64,000 nt of DNA from Candidatus Eiseniibacteriota bacterium. GTDB lineage: Bacteria; Eisenbacteria; RBG-16-71-46; CAIMUX01. Positions 22,550 to 31,644 of this stretch are shown one piece after another. The position numbers were made by a program, and so were the translations under genes. The DNA lies in the NCBI GenBank assembly GCA_016712505.1, contig JADJQY010000008.1:523917-587916 (forward strand), in the 5' to 3' direction. The first letter of the stretch is position 1. Each line of letters starts with the position of its first letter. The notes under the pieces were generated by a model that worked only from the letters and a program-made list of their open reading frames with translations, had not been told where the DNA came from and ran no database searches.

Positions 22550-22600
22550 CCGAGCTTCGGATCTCTCAGACTCGACGCGCCAGGCCGGGGCGAAGCGCGA

Positions 22601-23566
22601 TCAGCCGATCTGCTTCTGCACCTCGTCCAGTGCTTCCTGGCACCACGGCTTGAGCTCCGCATCGTCGACTTCGGCGAGGTACGATCGCATCCGCTCGAGG
22701 TGCTGGGCGACCCGCGCGGGGTCGTTCGCGGCGCGGGCGGCGTAGACCACAGCCTCGTGGGCGAAGAAGAGTTCGAAGGCGTTCGCCTCGGGCTCTCCGC
22801 GGTGGGCCTCGACGCCCGAGAGACAGGCCTCGGCATGTCGCAGGGCGGTGGCGCCGTCCCCCAGTACCGCGTGACAGCGGCCAAGCTGATACTCGGCGCG
22901 CTCGGCGTTCACCCAGGTGCCGGCCGACGTCCAGAGCTGGAGCGAGGCGTCGGCCAGGGCCAGCATCAGTCGATCGTTGTCCTGGTTGCCGCGGACTCCC
23001 TCCCGCAGGTCGCCCGCGATGTTGTTGCAGGTCGAGGCGAGATTGCGACGTGCCGCGGTGTCCGGCTCCCCAAGAGCGCGTGGGAGTTCCTGCGCGAGCA
23101 TGGCGAGGGCGTCGTGCGCCCGGCCCGCCCGGATCCAGAGCGACCAGAGATTCTGCATTCCGGCCCAGCGGAGCCGGTCGACCGGAGCGTCGGTGGGCTC
23201 GACCGGCAGGCCGGAGGGAGAGCCGGGTGACGGCGAAGCGCTCGCCATGGTGAGCACCCAGCGCGACTTCCGGAGTGATCCCGCGCACGCCTCGCTCGTC
23301 GTGACCGCGGCGGGGAGAGCGGCGAGGAATCGCTCGAGGCGCGCCGTGTCTCCCAGGTGGGACAGGCAGACATGCTCGGCGAGCTGGAGAGCGCCCGCCC
23401 CGGTCGGATCCGGGGGAATCGAGTCGACCCGCGCTTCCAGAGCCTTGGCCACCCGATCCGGCTCCTTGGCGTGCAGGCCCCAACCCTGATTGACCATGCT
23501 GGCCAGGTCGGGGGCGGCCTCGAGCTGGGCAGGGATCGACGTCGATTCAACGGGCGTGGTGCTCAT
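22601..23566 (-). CDS. hypothetical TPR-like helical-repeat protein
   Basis: A 321-residue soluble protein of unknown function. It is almost wholly alpha-helical with Ala/Leu-rich helix pairs (for example AHDALAMLAQELPRAL, GDGATALRHAEACLSGVEAH), consistent with TPR or similar solenoid repeats. There is no signal peptide and no catalytic motif. The start ATG 23564-23566 has AGGAGGAAA just upstream. It is transcribed downstream of the ArsR-DinB gene with a 19-nt gap, so the pair probably forms an operon and this is likely the regulator's target or partner. Confidence 0.75.
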   Translation of the reverse strand: MSTTPVESTSIPAQLEAAPDLASMVNQGWGLHAKEPDRVAKALEARVDSIPPDPTGAGALQLAEHVCLSHLGDTARLERFLAALPAAVTTSEACAGSLRKSRWVLTMASASPSPGSPSGLPVEPTDAPVDRLRWAGMQNLWSLWIRAGRAHDALAMLAQELPRALGEPDTAARRNLASTCNNIAGDLREGVRGNQDNDRLMLALADASLQLWTSAGTWVNAERAEYQLGRCHAVLGDGATALRHAEACLSGVEAHRGEPEANAFELFFAHEAVVYAARAANDPARVAQHLERMRSYLAEVDDAELKPWCQEALDEVQKQIG

Positions 23567-23585
23567 GATTTCCTCCTCGGTGAGT

Positions 23586-24494
23586 TCAGGGCTGCTGGGT
23601 GGACGGGATGTGCGCGATCCGCTCGGCCATCAAGGGCCGGTGATCGAGATCGTGTGCGACGGCCGCGGCGAGCACGCTGCCCGCCCGTACGGCATCGCCG
23701 GCAAATCGGACCGGGCGACCCAGGATCGCCTCGTCGAATCGCCGAAGTGAGGCGAGCGATTTCTTCCGCGCGGCGATGAACCGGCGGCCCGCGCCGCGCC
23801 AGGGGCGCGACTGATAGCGATGCTCAGCCGCGAGGCGGTCGCCGTCGACCCCCGGGAGCTGCGGACGCTTCTCCGCGAGAATGCGGCGGAAACGTTCCTG
23901 CCATCCGAGTTCCTCGATCTCCGCCAGGTGCCAGACATGCTCGACCAGAGAGAAGGTGCCGTCGGCGGGCTTGTCGTACCCCTCTTCCGGGGAGAGCCGC
24001 TCGAGGACCCCGCGCATCGCTTCCGCGGTATCGCTCAAGAACTGGATCGCCGCCTGCAGCTCCTCGGAGTTCGTGATCGACTGTCCCCGCAGCGTGGCCG
24101 CGGGGCGCTCCAGCAGGAGACGGAGGAGGGGATCGCGGACCGCGGTCGGTGCGAGACGCGGCGTCGCCGCGGCGTTGGTTTCGAGTGCCCGCTCCAGCGC
24201 CGAGAGCGCGGCCGCATCCTCGCGGGCCGAACTGGTGATCCACCGCGTCGGCAGCGCCTGGAGGGGCGCCGGATTCAGATAGTGACGCTTCTCTCGCCCC
24301 GACCAGATCGGTACCACCAGTTCGACCTCCTCCAGCACCGAGAGGTGCTTGGAGAGCGCCTGGCGGGACTGAGGTAACCCTTCCAGGAGTTCGGTCAGGG
24401 TCACACCGGGGTGATCGCGCAGCCGGTCGAGCAGGGCGCGCCGCGTCCCGTCGGCCAGGGCCCGGAGCAGTCGATCGATCGCCGCCTCGCTCAT
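23586..24494 (-). CDS. ArsR-type HTH regulator fused to a DinB-like domain
   Basis: A 302-residue two-domain protein. Residues 1-90 are an ArsR winged helix (LLRALADGTRRALLDRL, then SRQALSKHLSVLEEVELV, ending in GREKRHYLNP). A linker leads to a four-helix DinB-like region from about residue 145, with the typical 'FSLVEHVWHLAEIEELGW' helix and a C-terminal AHDLDHR; the His residues could bind metal. ArsR-DinB fusions are found in many soil bacteria, but their ligands are mostly unknown. ATG at 24494 is chosen because AGGAGG lies 9 nt upstream; an in-frame TTG at 24503 would add three residues. It likely autoregulates its operon. Confidence 0.82.
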   Translation of the reverse strand: MSEAAIDRLLRALADGTRRALLDRLRDHPGVTLTELLEGLPQSRQALSKHLSVLEEVELVVPIWSGREKRHYLNPAPLQALPTRWITSSAREDAAALSALERALETNAAATPRLAPTAVRDPLLRLLLERPAATLRGQSITNSEELQAAIQFLSDTAEAMRGVLERLSPEEGYDKPADGTFSLVEHVWHLAEIEELGWQERFRRILAEKRPQLPGVDGDRLAAEHRYQSRPWRGAGRRFIAARKKSLASLRRFDEAILGRPVRFAGDAVRAGSVLAAAVAHDLDHRPLMAERIAHIPSTQQP

Positions 24495-24610
24495 ATCATG
24501 CAACCTCCTGGATGCATGTTAGGGCAGGCTCGTCGATATGCGCAACCAAAGAGTTGCATATTGACCCATGGGTATCGGCCGACGCGCCGGTCCCCACAGG
24601 ACACTCCGCC

Positions 24611-24639
24611 TTGGCAGGTGCCGCGGCCGATCGTATCCT
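24611..24639 (+). promoter_or_regulatory. sigma-70-type promoter of the xylFGH operon
   Basis: TTGGCA at 24611-24616, a 17-nt spacer, and TATCCT at 24634-24639, 42 nt before the xylF start. The intergenic region is shared with the divergent ArsR-DinB gene, so either regulator could act here. Confidence 0.6.
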
Positions 24640-24681
24640 CCCGCGGTCGTGGATGGGCGAAGCAACCTGGAGGTACGGGTG

Positions 24682-25752
24682 ATGCGGTCGATCATGGGTC
24701 CGCTGGCGGTGGTGGTGGCGCTTTCCCTGGGATGCGCGGGGGAGAAGACCGAGCCGAAGGGGAAGGGGACCGCGGAGGGAACCTCGGGCAAGCAGATCAC
24801 GATCGGACTCTCGCTCGACACCCTGCGCGAAGAGCGCTGGCAGCGCGATCGTGATCTCTTCGTCGCTCGGGCCAAGGAGCTCGGGGCCAATGTGATCGTC
24901 CAGGCGGCGAACAACAACGACGCGGTTCAGAACGCCCAGGCGGAGAACATGCTGACCCAGGGGGTCGACGTTCTGGTGGTGGCGCCGCACAACAGCAAGA
25001 GCGCCGCAACCATCGTGGCCGCGGCCCACAAGCTGGGCGTGCCGGTCATCGCCTACGATCGGATGATCAGTGACTGCGACCTGGATCTCTACATCTCGTT
25101 CGACAACCTGAAGGTCGGGGAGCTGCAGGGGCAGTATGCGGTCGCGCAGCGGCCGAAGGGGAACTACGTCCTGATCGCCGGTGCGCCGACCGATAACAAC
25201 GCGCACCTGTACCGACAGGGGCAGTTGAGCGTGATTCAGCCGTACGTCGACCGGGGCGAGATCCGGATCGTGGCCGATCAGTGGGCGAACGACTGGCAGC
25301 CGATCGAGGCGCTCAAGATCCTCGAGAATACCCTGACCCGCGAGCAGAATCGGATCGACGCGGTGGTGGCGAGCAACGACGGGTTGGCCGGGGGCGCGAT
25401 CCAGGCGCTGGCCGAGCAGAAGCTCGACGGCAAGGTGCTGGTCACCGGGCAGGATGCGGAACTCGCGGCCTGTCAGCGGATCGCGACCGGCAGCCAGAGT
25501 ATGACGATCTACAAGCCGATCCGAGCCTTGGCTACCCGCGGTGCGGAAGTGGCGGTGGCGATGGCGCGGAAGCAACCGATCGAGGGGGCCGATCAGACGC
25601 TCAACAACGGTACGAAGGACGTGCCGAGCATCCTCATTCCGCCGGTCACGGTCGATCGGGGCAACCTGGTCGCCACGGTGGTGCGCGACGGGTACCAGAA
25701 GCTCGAGGATGTGTTCCGCGACGTACCGAAGGAGCAGTGGCCGACGCCGTGA
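24682..25752 (+). CDS. xylF: xylose-type ABC transporter substrate-binding lipoprotein
   Basis: A 356-residue periplasmic binding protein anchored as a lipoprotein. The signal MRSIMGPLAVVVALSLGC ends in a lipobox with Cys18. The mature part is the type I sugar-binding fold closest in pattern to XylF: 'IGLSLDTLREERWQRDRDLF', QAANNNDAVQNAQAENML, 'VPVIAYDRMISDCDLDLYI', and a hinge-proximal 'DAVVASNDGLAGGAIQAL'. It would deliver D-xylose (or a similar pentose) to the partners downstream. ATG 24682 has GGAGG 8 nt upstream. Its stop overlaps the next GTG by 4 nt. Confidence 0.9.
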   Translation: MRSIMGPLAVVVALSLGCAGEKTEPKGKGTAEGTSGKQITIGLSLDTLREERWQRDRDLFVARAKELGANVIVQAANNNDAVQNAQAENMLTQGVDVLVVAPHNSKSAATIVAAAHKLGVPVIAYDRMISDCDLDLYISFDNLKVGELQGQYAVAQRPKGNYVLIAGAPTDNNAHLYRQGQLSVIQPYVDRGEIRIVADQWANDWQPIEALKILENTLTREQNRIDAVVASNDGLAGGAIQALAEQKLDGKVLVTGQDAELAACQRIATGSQSMTIYKPIRALATRGAEVAVAMARKQPIEGADQTLNNGTKDVPSILIPPVTVDRGNLVATVVRDGYQKLEDVFRDVPKEQWPTP

Positions 25753-27320
25753 GCGAACTCTCCTCTCAAGGCCGACCCACCGGGAAAGCGTCGCCGCTGC
25801 TCGAACTCCGCCGGATCGCCAAGAGCTTTCCCGGAGTTCGCGCCCTCGACGGGGTGTCGTTCGATCTGCGTCCGGGCGAGATCCACGCGCTCTGCGGCGA
25901 GAACGGTGCCGGGAAGAGCACCCTGATCAAGGTGCTCTGCGGCTACTTCCCGCACGGCACGTTCAGCGGCGAGATCCGCCTGCGCGGCGCGGAGATGCGC
26001 TTTCGCGGGCTGCGCGCCGCGGAGGAGCAGGGGATCGCCCTGATCGCCCAGGAGCTCGCTCTGGTGCCGAAGCTGAGCGTGGCGGAGAACCTGCTTCTGG
26101 GCCGAGAGCCACTCCGGCACGGGATCATCGATCGTGGCGCGCTTCGAGCGTCGGCGGTCCGGGCGCTGACCCGGGTGGGGTTGGAGGTCGATCCCGACGC
26201 GCCGGTCGAGGAGCTGGGGATCGGACAACAGCAGATGGTCGAGATCGCGCGCGCACTGGAGAAGCGCGCCACGATCCTGGTGCTCGATGAGCCGACCGCC
26301 GCCCTGGCCGATCGCGATGCCGGGCGGCTCTTCGACCTGCTGCGCGAGCTCCGTCGCGGCGGGGTCTCTTCGGTCTACATCAGCCACCGCCTCGAAGAGG
26401 TGCTGCCGCTGGCCGATCGGGTCACCGTGCTGCGCGATGGGAGAACGGTGGCCACCGCGGTCGGTCCCTCGCGTGACGAGGTGATCCGTTGGATGGTGGG
26501 GCGCGATGTGCGCGACCTCTACCCGCGCGCTCCCCGGCCAGGGGGTGACCGTGCCCCCGTTCCCCTTCTCTCCGTGCGCGGCCTGGGACTGGAGCTGGAA
26601 CGTGGCCCGGGTGTGCACCGAGCTCCGCTCTGCGAGGTGGACTTCGATCTCGCTGGGGGAGAGGTTCTGGGTGTCGCCGGTCTGATGGGCGCCGGCCGGA
26701 CCGCGCTGCTCTCGTGTCTCTATGGGGTCGCGCGTGGTCACGTCCAGGGGACGATTGCCCTGGCCGGGGAGCCACCCCGCGCGCCGTACCGCGCTCCGGC
26801 CGAGGCGATGGAGGCGGGTGTCGCGTTGGTCAGCGAGGATCGGAAGCGCTACGGCCTGGTGCCGGAGGCGTCGGTGCGCGACAACCTCACCCTCTCGCTC
26901 CTCCGGCGCTACGCCCAGCGTGGCGTGTTGCGGGAGGAAGAGCGGGAAGCGGACTGCCGTCGCCAGGTGGAGTCCCTCCGGCTGCGTACCCCGCACCTGG
27001 CCGCGAGCGTCGGCCGGCTCTCGGGTGGGAACCAGCAAAAGGTCCTGCTCGGCCGGGCGCTGTTGCGTCAGCCCCGCGTGCTCCTGCTCGACGAGCCGAC
27101 CCGCGGCATCGATGTCGGGGCCAAGGCCGAGATCTATCAGTTGATCGCCGAGCTCGCCGCGGGAGGGCTCGGCGTGGTGATCGTCTCCTCGGATCTCCCC
27201 GAGTTGCTCGGGCTCAGCCACCGTTTGCTCGTGCTGAACGGAGGGAGGATCTCGGCCCGCCTCGAGTCCGATGCCACGCCCGAATCGGTGCTGGCCGCCG
27301 CCACCGCGAGGGTGGCGTGA
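25749..27320 (+). CDS. xylG: xylose-type ABC transporter ATP-binding protein
   Basis: A 523-residue double-cassette sugar ATPase. The first cassette has Walker A GENGAGKS, signature LGIGQQQMVEIARAL and Walker B VLDEPTAALA. The second cassette starts near residue 270; it has a degenerate P-loop (GLMGAGRT), the signature LSGGNQQKVLLGRALL and LLLDEPTRGIDVGAK. That asymmetry is normal for the RbsA/XylG/MglA class. It powers import by the XylF-XylH complex on the inner face of the membrane. The start GTG 25749 overlaps the xylF stop as GTGA, and the stop overlaps the permease start the same way. Confidence 0.92.
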   Translation: MSELSSQGRPTGKASPLLELRRIAKSFPGVRALDGVSFDLRPGEIHALCGENGAGKSTLIKVLCGYFPHGTFSGEIRLRGAEMRFRGLRAAEEQGIALIAQELALVPKLSVAENLLLGREPLRHGIIDRGALRASAVRALTRVGLEVDPDAPVEELGIGQQQMVEIARALEKRATILVLDEPTAALADRDAGRLFDLLRELRRGGVSSVYISHRLEEVLPLADRVTVLRDGRTVATAVGPSRDEVIRWMVGRDVRDLYPRAPRPGGDRAPVPLLSVRGLGLELERGPGVHRAPLCEVDFDLAGGEVLGVAGLMGAGRTALLSCLYGVARGHVQGTIALAGEPPRAPYRAPAEAMEAGVALVSEDRKRYGLVPEASVRDNLTLSLLRRYAQRGVLREEEREADCRRQVESLRLRTPHLAASVGRLSGGNQQKVLLGRALLRQPRVLLLDEPTRGIDVGAKAEIYQLIAELAAGGLGVVIVSSDLPELLGLSHRLLVLNGGRISARLESDATPESVLAAATARVA

Positions 27321-28435
27321 ATCGCGGCCGAGTCGGCGAACCCGGATCGACCCTGCTGGGATCGCGGATCCACTGGCGCGCCTGGGCAATGGTCGGCGCA
27401 CTGCTGGTGATCTGGCTCGTGCTCGCGCTGGCCACCCAGGGGACGTTTCTTCTGCCCCGCAATCTCTCCCTCCTGGCCCGACAGATGGCGGTGACCTCGA
27501 TCCTGGCCACGGGCATGGTGCTGGTCATCGTTGCGGGGCAGATCGACCTCTCGGTCGGCGCGCTGGCCGGATTACTCGGGGCGGTCGCCGCGCTCTTCGC
27601 GGTGAAGCTCGGTTGGCCGACGCCGCTCGCCGTGTTGCTCGCGCCGCTCTGCGGGGCGGCCCTCGGTGCCGGGCAGGGGGCCTTGGTGGCCCGCCTCCGG
27701 ATCCCACCCTTCATCGTCACCCTGGGCGGCATGCTCCTCTTCCAGGGAACCCTGCTCGGCCTGACCCGCGGAGTTTCGATCGCGCCGCCGCGCGACTTTC
27801 TCGAGATCGGGCAGGCCTATCTGCCGCGTCCGGCCGGATGGGTGCTGGGTGGGTTGCTTGCGCTCTTCTTGCTCGGCCTCGCACTCCGTGGCCCTCGTCC
27901 CACCCCCGCTCGTGGAGTCGGGCTCGCCCTCCTGACGCTCGGCTTCGTCGCCACCCTGAATGCCTACGAAGGGGTGCCGATGCCGGTCTTGATCGTGCTC
28001 CTGCTCGCGGCCGGCCTCGCTTTCATCGCCGACCGTACGCCCTTTGGTCGCCACCTCTATGCCATCGGCGGAAATCGAGAGGCGGCCCACTACGCCGGCA
28101 TCGCGATCGAGACGCGGGTGGTGCAGGTCTTCACCCTGATGGGGGCGCTGGCCGGGATTGCCGGCGTGGTGCTGACCGCGCGGGTCGGGGCCGCGACCTC
28201 CGATGCCGGACGCATGATGGAACTCGACGCCATCGCCGCCGCGGTGATCGGTGGAACCTCGCTGCTGGGCGGCCAGGGGCGCGTGTTCGGCGCGCTACTC
28301 GGGGCGCTGGTGATGGCCTCGCTCGACAACGGCATGAGCCTGCTCAACACCGAGGCGTTCTGGCAGCCGATCCTGAAGGGCGCGATCCTCGTCGCGGCGG
28401 TGGCGGTCGACATGGCCGGGAGGCGCCGGGACTAG
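27317..28435 (+). CDS. xylH: xylose-type ABC transporter permease
   Basis: A 372-residue permease with about ten membrane helices of the BPD_transp_2 family. Recognisable blocks are 'GMVLVIVAGQIDLSVGALAG', 'RLRIPPFIVTLGGMLLFQGT', 'TPFGRHLYAIGGNREAAHYAGI' (the ATPase-contacting loop) and 'MMELDAIAAAVIGGTSLLGGQG'. The length and the inserted hydrophobic middle segment fit XylH better than RbsC. GTG 27317 overlaps the stop of xylG. The operon ends here and converges with the HD-GYP gene 31 nt away. No xylose isomerase or kinase is in view. Confidence 0.9.
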   Translation: MNRGRVGEPGSTLLGSRIHWRAWAMVGALLVIWLVLALATQGTFLLPRNLSLLARQMAVTSILATGMVLVIVAGQIDLSVGALAGLLGAVAALFAVKLGWPTPLAVLLAPLCGAALGAGQGALVARLRIPPFIVTLGGMLLFQGTLLGLTRGVSIAPPRDFLEIGQAYLPRPAGWVLGGLLALFLLGLALRGPRPTPARGVGLALLTLGFVATLNAYEGVPMPVLIVLLLAAGLAFIADRTPFGRHLYAIGGNREAAHYAGIAIETRVVQVFTLMGALAGIAGVVLTARVGAATSDAGRMMELDAIAAAVIGGTSLLGGQGRVFGALLGALVMASLDNGMSLLNTEAFWQPILKGAILVAAVAVDMAGRRRD

Positions 28436-28466
28436 CGACCGGTGTTTGTCCGGGTGAGCCGCGCGG

Positions 28467-31139
28467 TCACGCCGCTTTGCGATCGCTGACCTCGCCGGGG
28501 GGAACTTCCGGCGACTCGAGGTCGTTCTGCTCCGGGCGGAGGTACTCCGCCGCGTAGCGCAGGTGCAGTCGCTCACGTACGAACAGGTCGAGCAGATCGG
28601 GGTCGATCTCGCCCCGACCCGCCATGCCGCGGAGGATGCCGATCGCCTGGCTGAGGGGCATCGCCGCCTTGTAGGGGCGATCAGCCGCCGTGAGCGCCTC
28701 GAAGATGTCGGCCAGCCCGATGATCCGCGCGCGGAGCGGGAGGTGTTCCGCGGTCAACCCCTCCGGGTACCCGGTGCCGTTCAGCTTCTCGTGGTGCGCC
28801 CCGGCGAGGAACGGGACGTTGGCCAGGTTCTTCGGGTAGGGGAGCATCTCGAGCATGCGAATGGTCGCGACGACGTGGGAGTTGATGATCTCCCGCTCGG
28901 TGGCGTTGAGCGTACCGCGCGAGATGCAGAGATTCTCGATCTCCTCGCCGGTCAGGAGCGGTTGCGGTGGGCCGTCCGTGCGGCTCATTCGATATCGCTC
29001 CGCGATGGCGCGCACCCGCGCCTGGGACTCCGGGGGCATGTACTCCCCGCCGAGATTGACCTGGCGGAGGAAGGCGAGGTCCTGCTCCAGTTGGTCGCAC
29101 CAGGTGTCATGCTCGGTCCGGAGTTCGCCGACTCGCTCCGGGGTCGCGATCTCGGCCCCCTCCAGTCTGGCCATGGCGGCCACGCGACTCAACATCACCG
29201 CCTCCCGCTCGGCGCGCACCAGAGCGCAGCGGGTGGCGATCAGCTCGATCCGGTCGAAGATTGTCTCCAGTTTGGTCGCCTTGTCGACCACGTGCACCGG
29301 AGTGGTGACCTTGCCGCAGTCGTGCAGCAGGGCGGCGATCTTGAGCTCGTACATCTCCTCGTCGGAGAGGGAGAACCCGGCCAGAGGACCACTCCGCGTC
29401 GCGCAGGCCGCCTCGGCCAGCATCATGGTCAGAATCGGCACCCGTTGGCAGTGGGCGCCGGTGTAGGGTGACTTCTCGTCGATCGCGGTGGCGATCAGGT
29501 TGGTCAGCCCCTCGAACATCGATTTGAAACTCTCGAGCAGCCGGCTCTTGTTCAGCGCCACTGCGGCCTGGGAGGCGAGAGACGCGGCCGCATCCCGGTC
29601 CGAGTGGGTGAACCCCGCATCCCCGCCCTCGGAGCGGCTGACCGGGTTGATCAACTGCAGCACGCCGATCGTCTCGAGTTCGTGATCGCGGAGTGGAACG
29701 GTCAGCCACGCGCGCGGTTCATAGCTCAACCGTGCGCGCAAGTGCTCCAGTCCGTCGGCCAGATCCTCGTTCCGTCCAGTCCCGGCGCGATGCGTGATTC
29801 CCGCATCGGCCAGGTCGGCGGCCTCGGTCAGTGAGAGCGTCGGAAACGGTGCGGGGGAGGCCGGAGAGAAGACCTCGTGCATCCCCCGCGAAGCGACGGT
29901 CAACACCGAGAGGAGCAGGCGATCGTCCGCACCCTTGACGTAGATCGCCACGCCATCGACCTGGACGATCCGTTGCGCCCCCTTGGCGACCATCTCGAGC
30001 AGTCGCGGGACATCCTGCTGCGCGGTGAGCGAGATCCCCACTTCGTTGCTCGCTCGCATGACCGCGAAGGAGTGCTGGAGACTCGCCGCCATGTGGTTCC
30101 AGGCCGCGCCCAGGTCGGCGAACTCGTCCCGGGTGCGAATCGTCACTCGGTGCTCGAGCTTCCCCTCGGCCATGGCGTCGGCTGCCTCGCGCAGGGACTC
30201 GATCGGGACCAACTGCCGACGAATCTGAACCAGGCTGACGAGCAGGATCGAGAACAGGGTGAGGGCCACCGCCAGGGCGAACGATCGAGAGAAGCGGCGG
30301 AGCGGCAGGTAGATGTCGGCCTTGGGCTGACTCTGCACGATCACCCACTCCGCCCCGAAGGTCCCGCGGAGAAAAAGGGTCCAGTACCCGGCGAGGTACG
30401 AGCCCTGGCTGCTCGACCAGTCGAACCGGCCATTGGCCGGAGTGAGCGCGCGCTGGGCGATCAGCCCCTCGAACAGCTTCCGCGCGGGGTCGGTGGAGAA
30501 GATCACCCGTCCCGAGGACTCCACCACCGCGGTCTCGAGTCCGGCCAGCCGGATGTCGTCGCTGTTCCACAGCACCTGGGGGCGAACCGTGCCCACGAGG
30601 GTCGCGCCGTCCAGATGTGGCAGCGGTACTGCGATCAGCACGTCGGCGTAGGTGTCGGTGCGAGGGCGCGTGAGGAGAAGCCGTGGTTGTCCGGCCAGAT
30701 GCCCCCGCTGTTCCACGCTCAGGGTCAGGCCGGGGTCGACCCGGCCGTGGTGCAGGCGGGCCACACCCGCGGCATCGAGCAGGGTGTAGCCGACGAAGCG
30801 TTCCTCGAATCGCGTCGGCAGGGCGCCTAGAGCCTGGGTGAACGCGCCCGGTTCGAACGACGTACTCTGTTCCGCGAGCAGGTTGAGGTCATGCTCGAGG
30901 TACTTGAGATCCTCGATCAGCGACATGCCGCTTCCCTTGGCGATCGCGTGCATCCGCCGGTCTGCCTGCTGGCTCAATTCGGAGCGAAACTCGCGGTAGG
31001 TGAGCCAGGACATCGAGACCAGCGGCACCAGGGCGCAGAGTACGAAAAGGGAGAAGACACGCCGGGCCACTCGACTGCGCAGGAAGCCGCCATCCAGAGC
31101 CGGGCCGCCGGAGATGCGGCCGAACCACGGGAGCCACAT
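28467..31139 (-). CDS. membrane HD-GYP domain cyclic-di-GMP phosphodiesterase (Cache-HAMP-GAF-HD-GYP)
   Basis: An 890-residue signalling protein. The N-terminal helix (VFSLFVLCALVPLVSMSWL) and a second helix near residue 290 bracket a roughly 240-residue extracytoplasmic Cache-like sensor. HAMP follows (VPIESLREAADAMAEGKLEH), then a GAF domain at about 370-520, then HD-GYP from ~545. The metal-binding pair His606-Asp607 is in ALLHDCGK, and the GYP motif HHEKLNGTGYPEG is near residue 790. Between them is an unusually long insertion of about 130 residues (after 'VDKATKLETIFDRIELI') before the third metal-binding His region. It should hydrolyse c-di-GMP in response to an external or small-molecule signal. 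Its ATG overlaps the pseudopilin stop by one base. Confidence 0.88.
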   Translation of the reverse strand: MWLPWFGRISGGPALDGGFLRSRVARRVFSLFVLCALVPLVSMSWLTYREFRSELSQQADRRMHAIAKGSGMSLIEDLKYLEHDLNLLAEQSTSFEPGAFTQALGALPTRFEERFVGYTLLDAAGVARLHHGRVDPGLTLSVEQRGHLAGQPRLLLTRPRTDTYADVLIAVPLPHLDGATLVGTVRPQVLWNSDDIRLAGLETAVVESSGRVIFSTDPARKLFEGLIAQRALTPANGRFDWSSSQGSYLAGYWTLFLRGTFGAEWVIVQSQPKADIYLPLRRFSRSFALAVALTLFSILLVSLVQIRRQLVPIESLREAADAMAEGKLEHRVTIRTRDEFADLGAAWNHMAASLQHSFAVMRASNEVGISLTAQQDVPRLLEMVAKGAQRIVQVDGVAIYVKGADDRLLLSVLTVASRGMHEVFSPASPAPFPTLSLTEAADLADAGITHRAGTGRNEDLADGLEHLRARLSYEPRAWLTVPLRDHELETIGVLQLINPVSRSEGGDAGFTHSDRDAAASLASQAAVALNKSRLLESFKSMFEGLTNLIATAIDEKSPYTGAHCQRVPILTMMLAEAACATRSGPLAGFSLSDEEMYELKIAALLHDCGKVTTPVHVVDKATKLETIFDRIELIATRCALVRAEREAVMLSRVAAMARLEGAEIATPERVGELRTEHDTWCDQLEQDLAFLRQVNLGGEYMPPESQARVRAIAERYRMSRTDGPPQPLLTGEEIENLCISRGTLNATEREIINSHVVATIRMLEMLPYPKNLANVPFLAGAHHEKLNGTGYPEGLTAEHLPLRARIIGLADIFEALTAADRPYKAAMPLSQAIGILRGMAGRGEIDPDLLDLFVRERLHLRYAAEYLRPEQNDLESPEVPPGEVSDRKAA

Positions 31140-31639
31140 CAGTAGTCTTCAGCCACACCGATGTAGGCGCCGTCGTTGGCCCGCACGATGTCGTCGCGGC
31201 TCCGCGCGGCGGTCAGCGGCTTGGCCGTCCGGCCATCGGGGCCGCAACTGAACAGGTCGTAGTCGGTGTTGATCGGGTGGAGATTCCGGTCCTTGCGACA
31301 GTCGTGCTCCGCATCCGGATTCCCCTGGATCGGGAGATACTGATAAGGGTTCCCCCACGGATCGAGAGGCTCGTCGTACCCGACTTCGGCCAGCGACTCC
31401 GGCATGGTCCGTTCGACGACGTAGTAGTCCTCGATGTCGCTCGACATCTCCTGGATGTCGCCGATCACCTCGACCACGCGCGCGCGCTCCAGTGAGCTCT
31501 GATAGGCGATGACCCCCATGGTGGCGAGCACGGCGAAGACCGCCATGGCCAGCGAGAGTTCGATCAAGGTGAGCCCGGATCTGTCGGCCAAGCTGCCGCC
31601 CTGCGGGTGGGCCTGCTTTGAATCGTTCGGACGTCCCAC
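31139..31639 (-). CDS. type II/IV pseudopilin (GspG-like)
   Basis: A 166-residue prepilin-like protein. The class III signal is clear: a 21-residue hydrophilic leader ending in Gly, then LTLIELSLAMAVFAVLATMG with Glu at +5 of the mature protein, where prepilin peptidase cuts and N-methylates. The C-terminal domain has 'PESLAEVGYDEPLDPWGNPY', a hallmark of major pseudopilin GspG (the calcium-site region), followed by a Cys pair. The start is a GTG with GAGGAG upstream inside the end of the HAMP gene. No other secretion or pilus gene is adjacent, so it may belong to a dispersed machine or act with the linked HD-GYP protein. Confidence 0.85.
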   Translation of the reverse strand: MGRPNDSKQAHPQGGSLADRSGLTLIELSLAMAVFAVLATMGVIAYQSSLERARVVEVIGDIQEMSSDIEDYYVVERTMPESLAEVGYDEPLDPWGNPYQYLPIQGNPDAEHDCRKDRNLHPINTDYDLFSCGPDGRTAKPLTAARSRDDIVRANDGAYIGVAEDY

Positions 31640-31644
31640 CCCGC

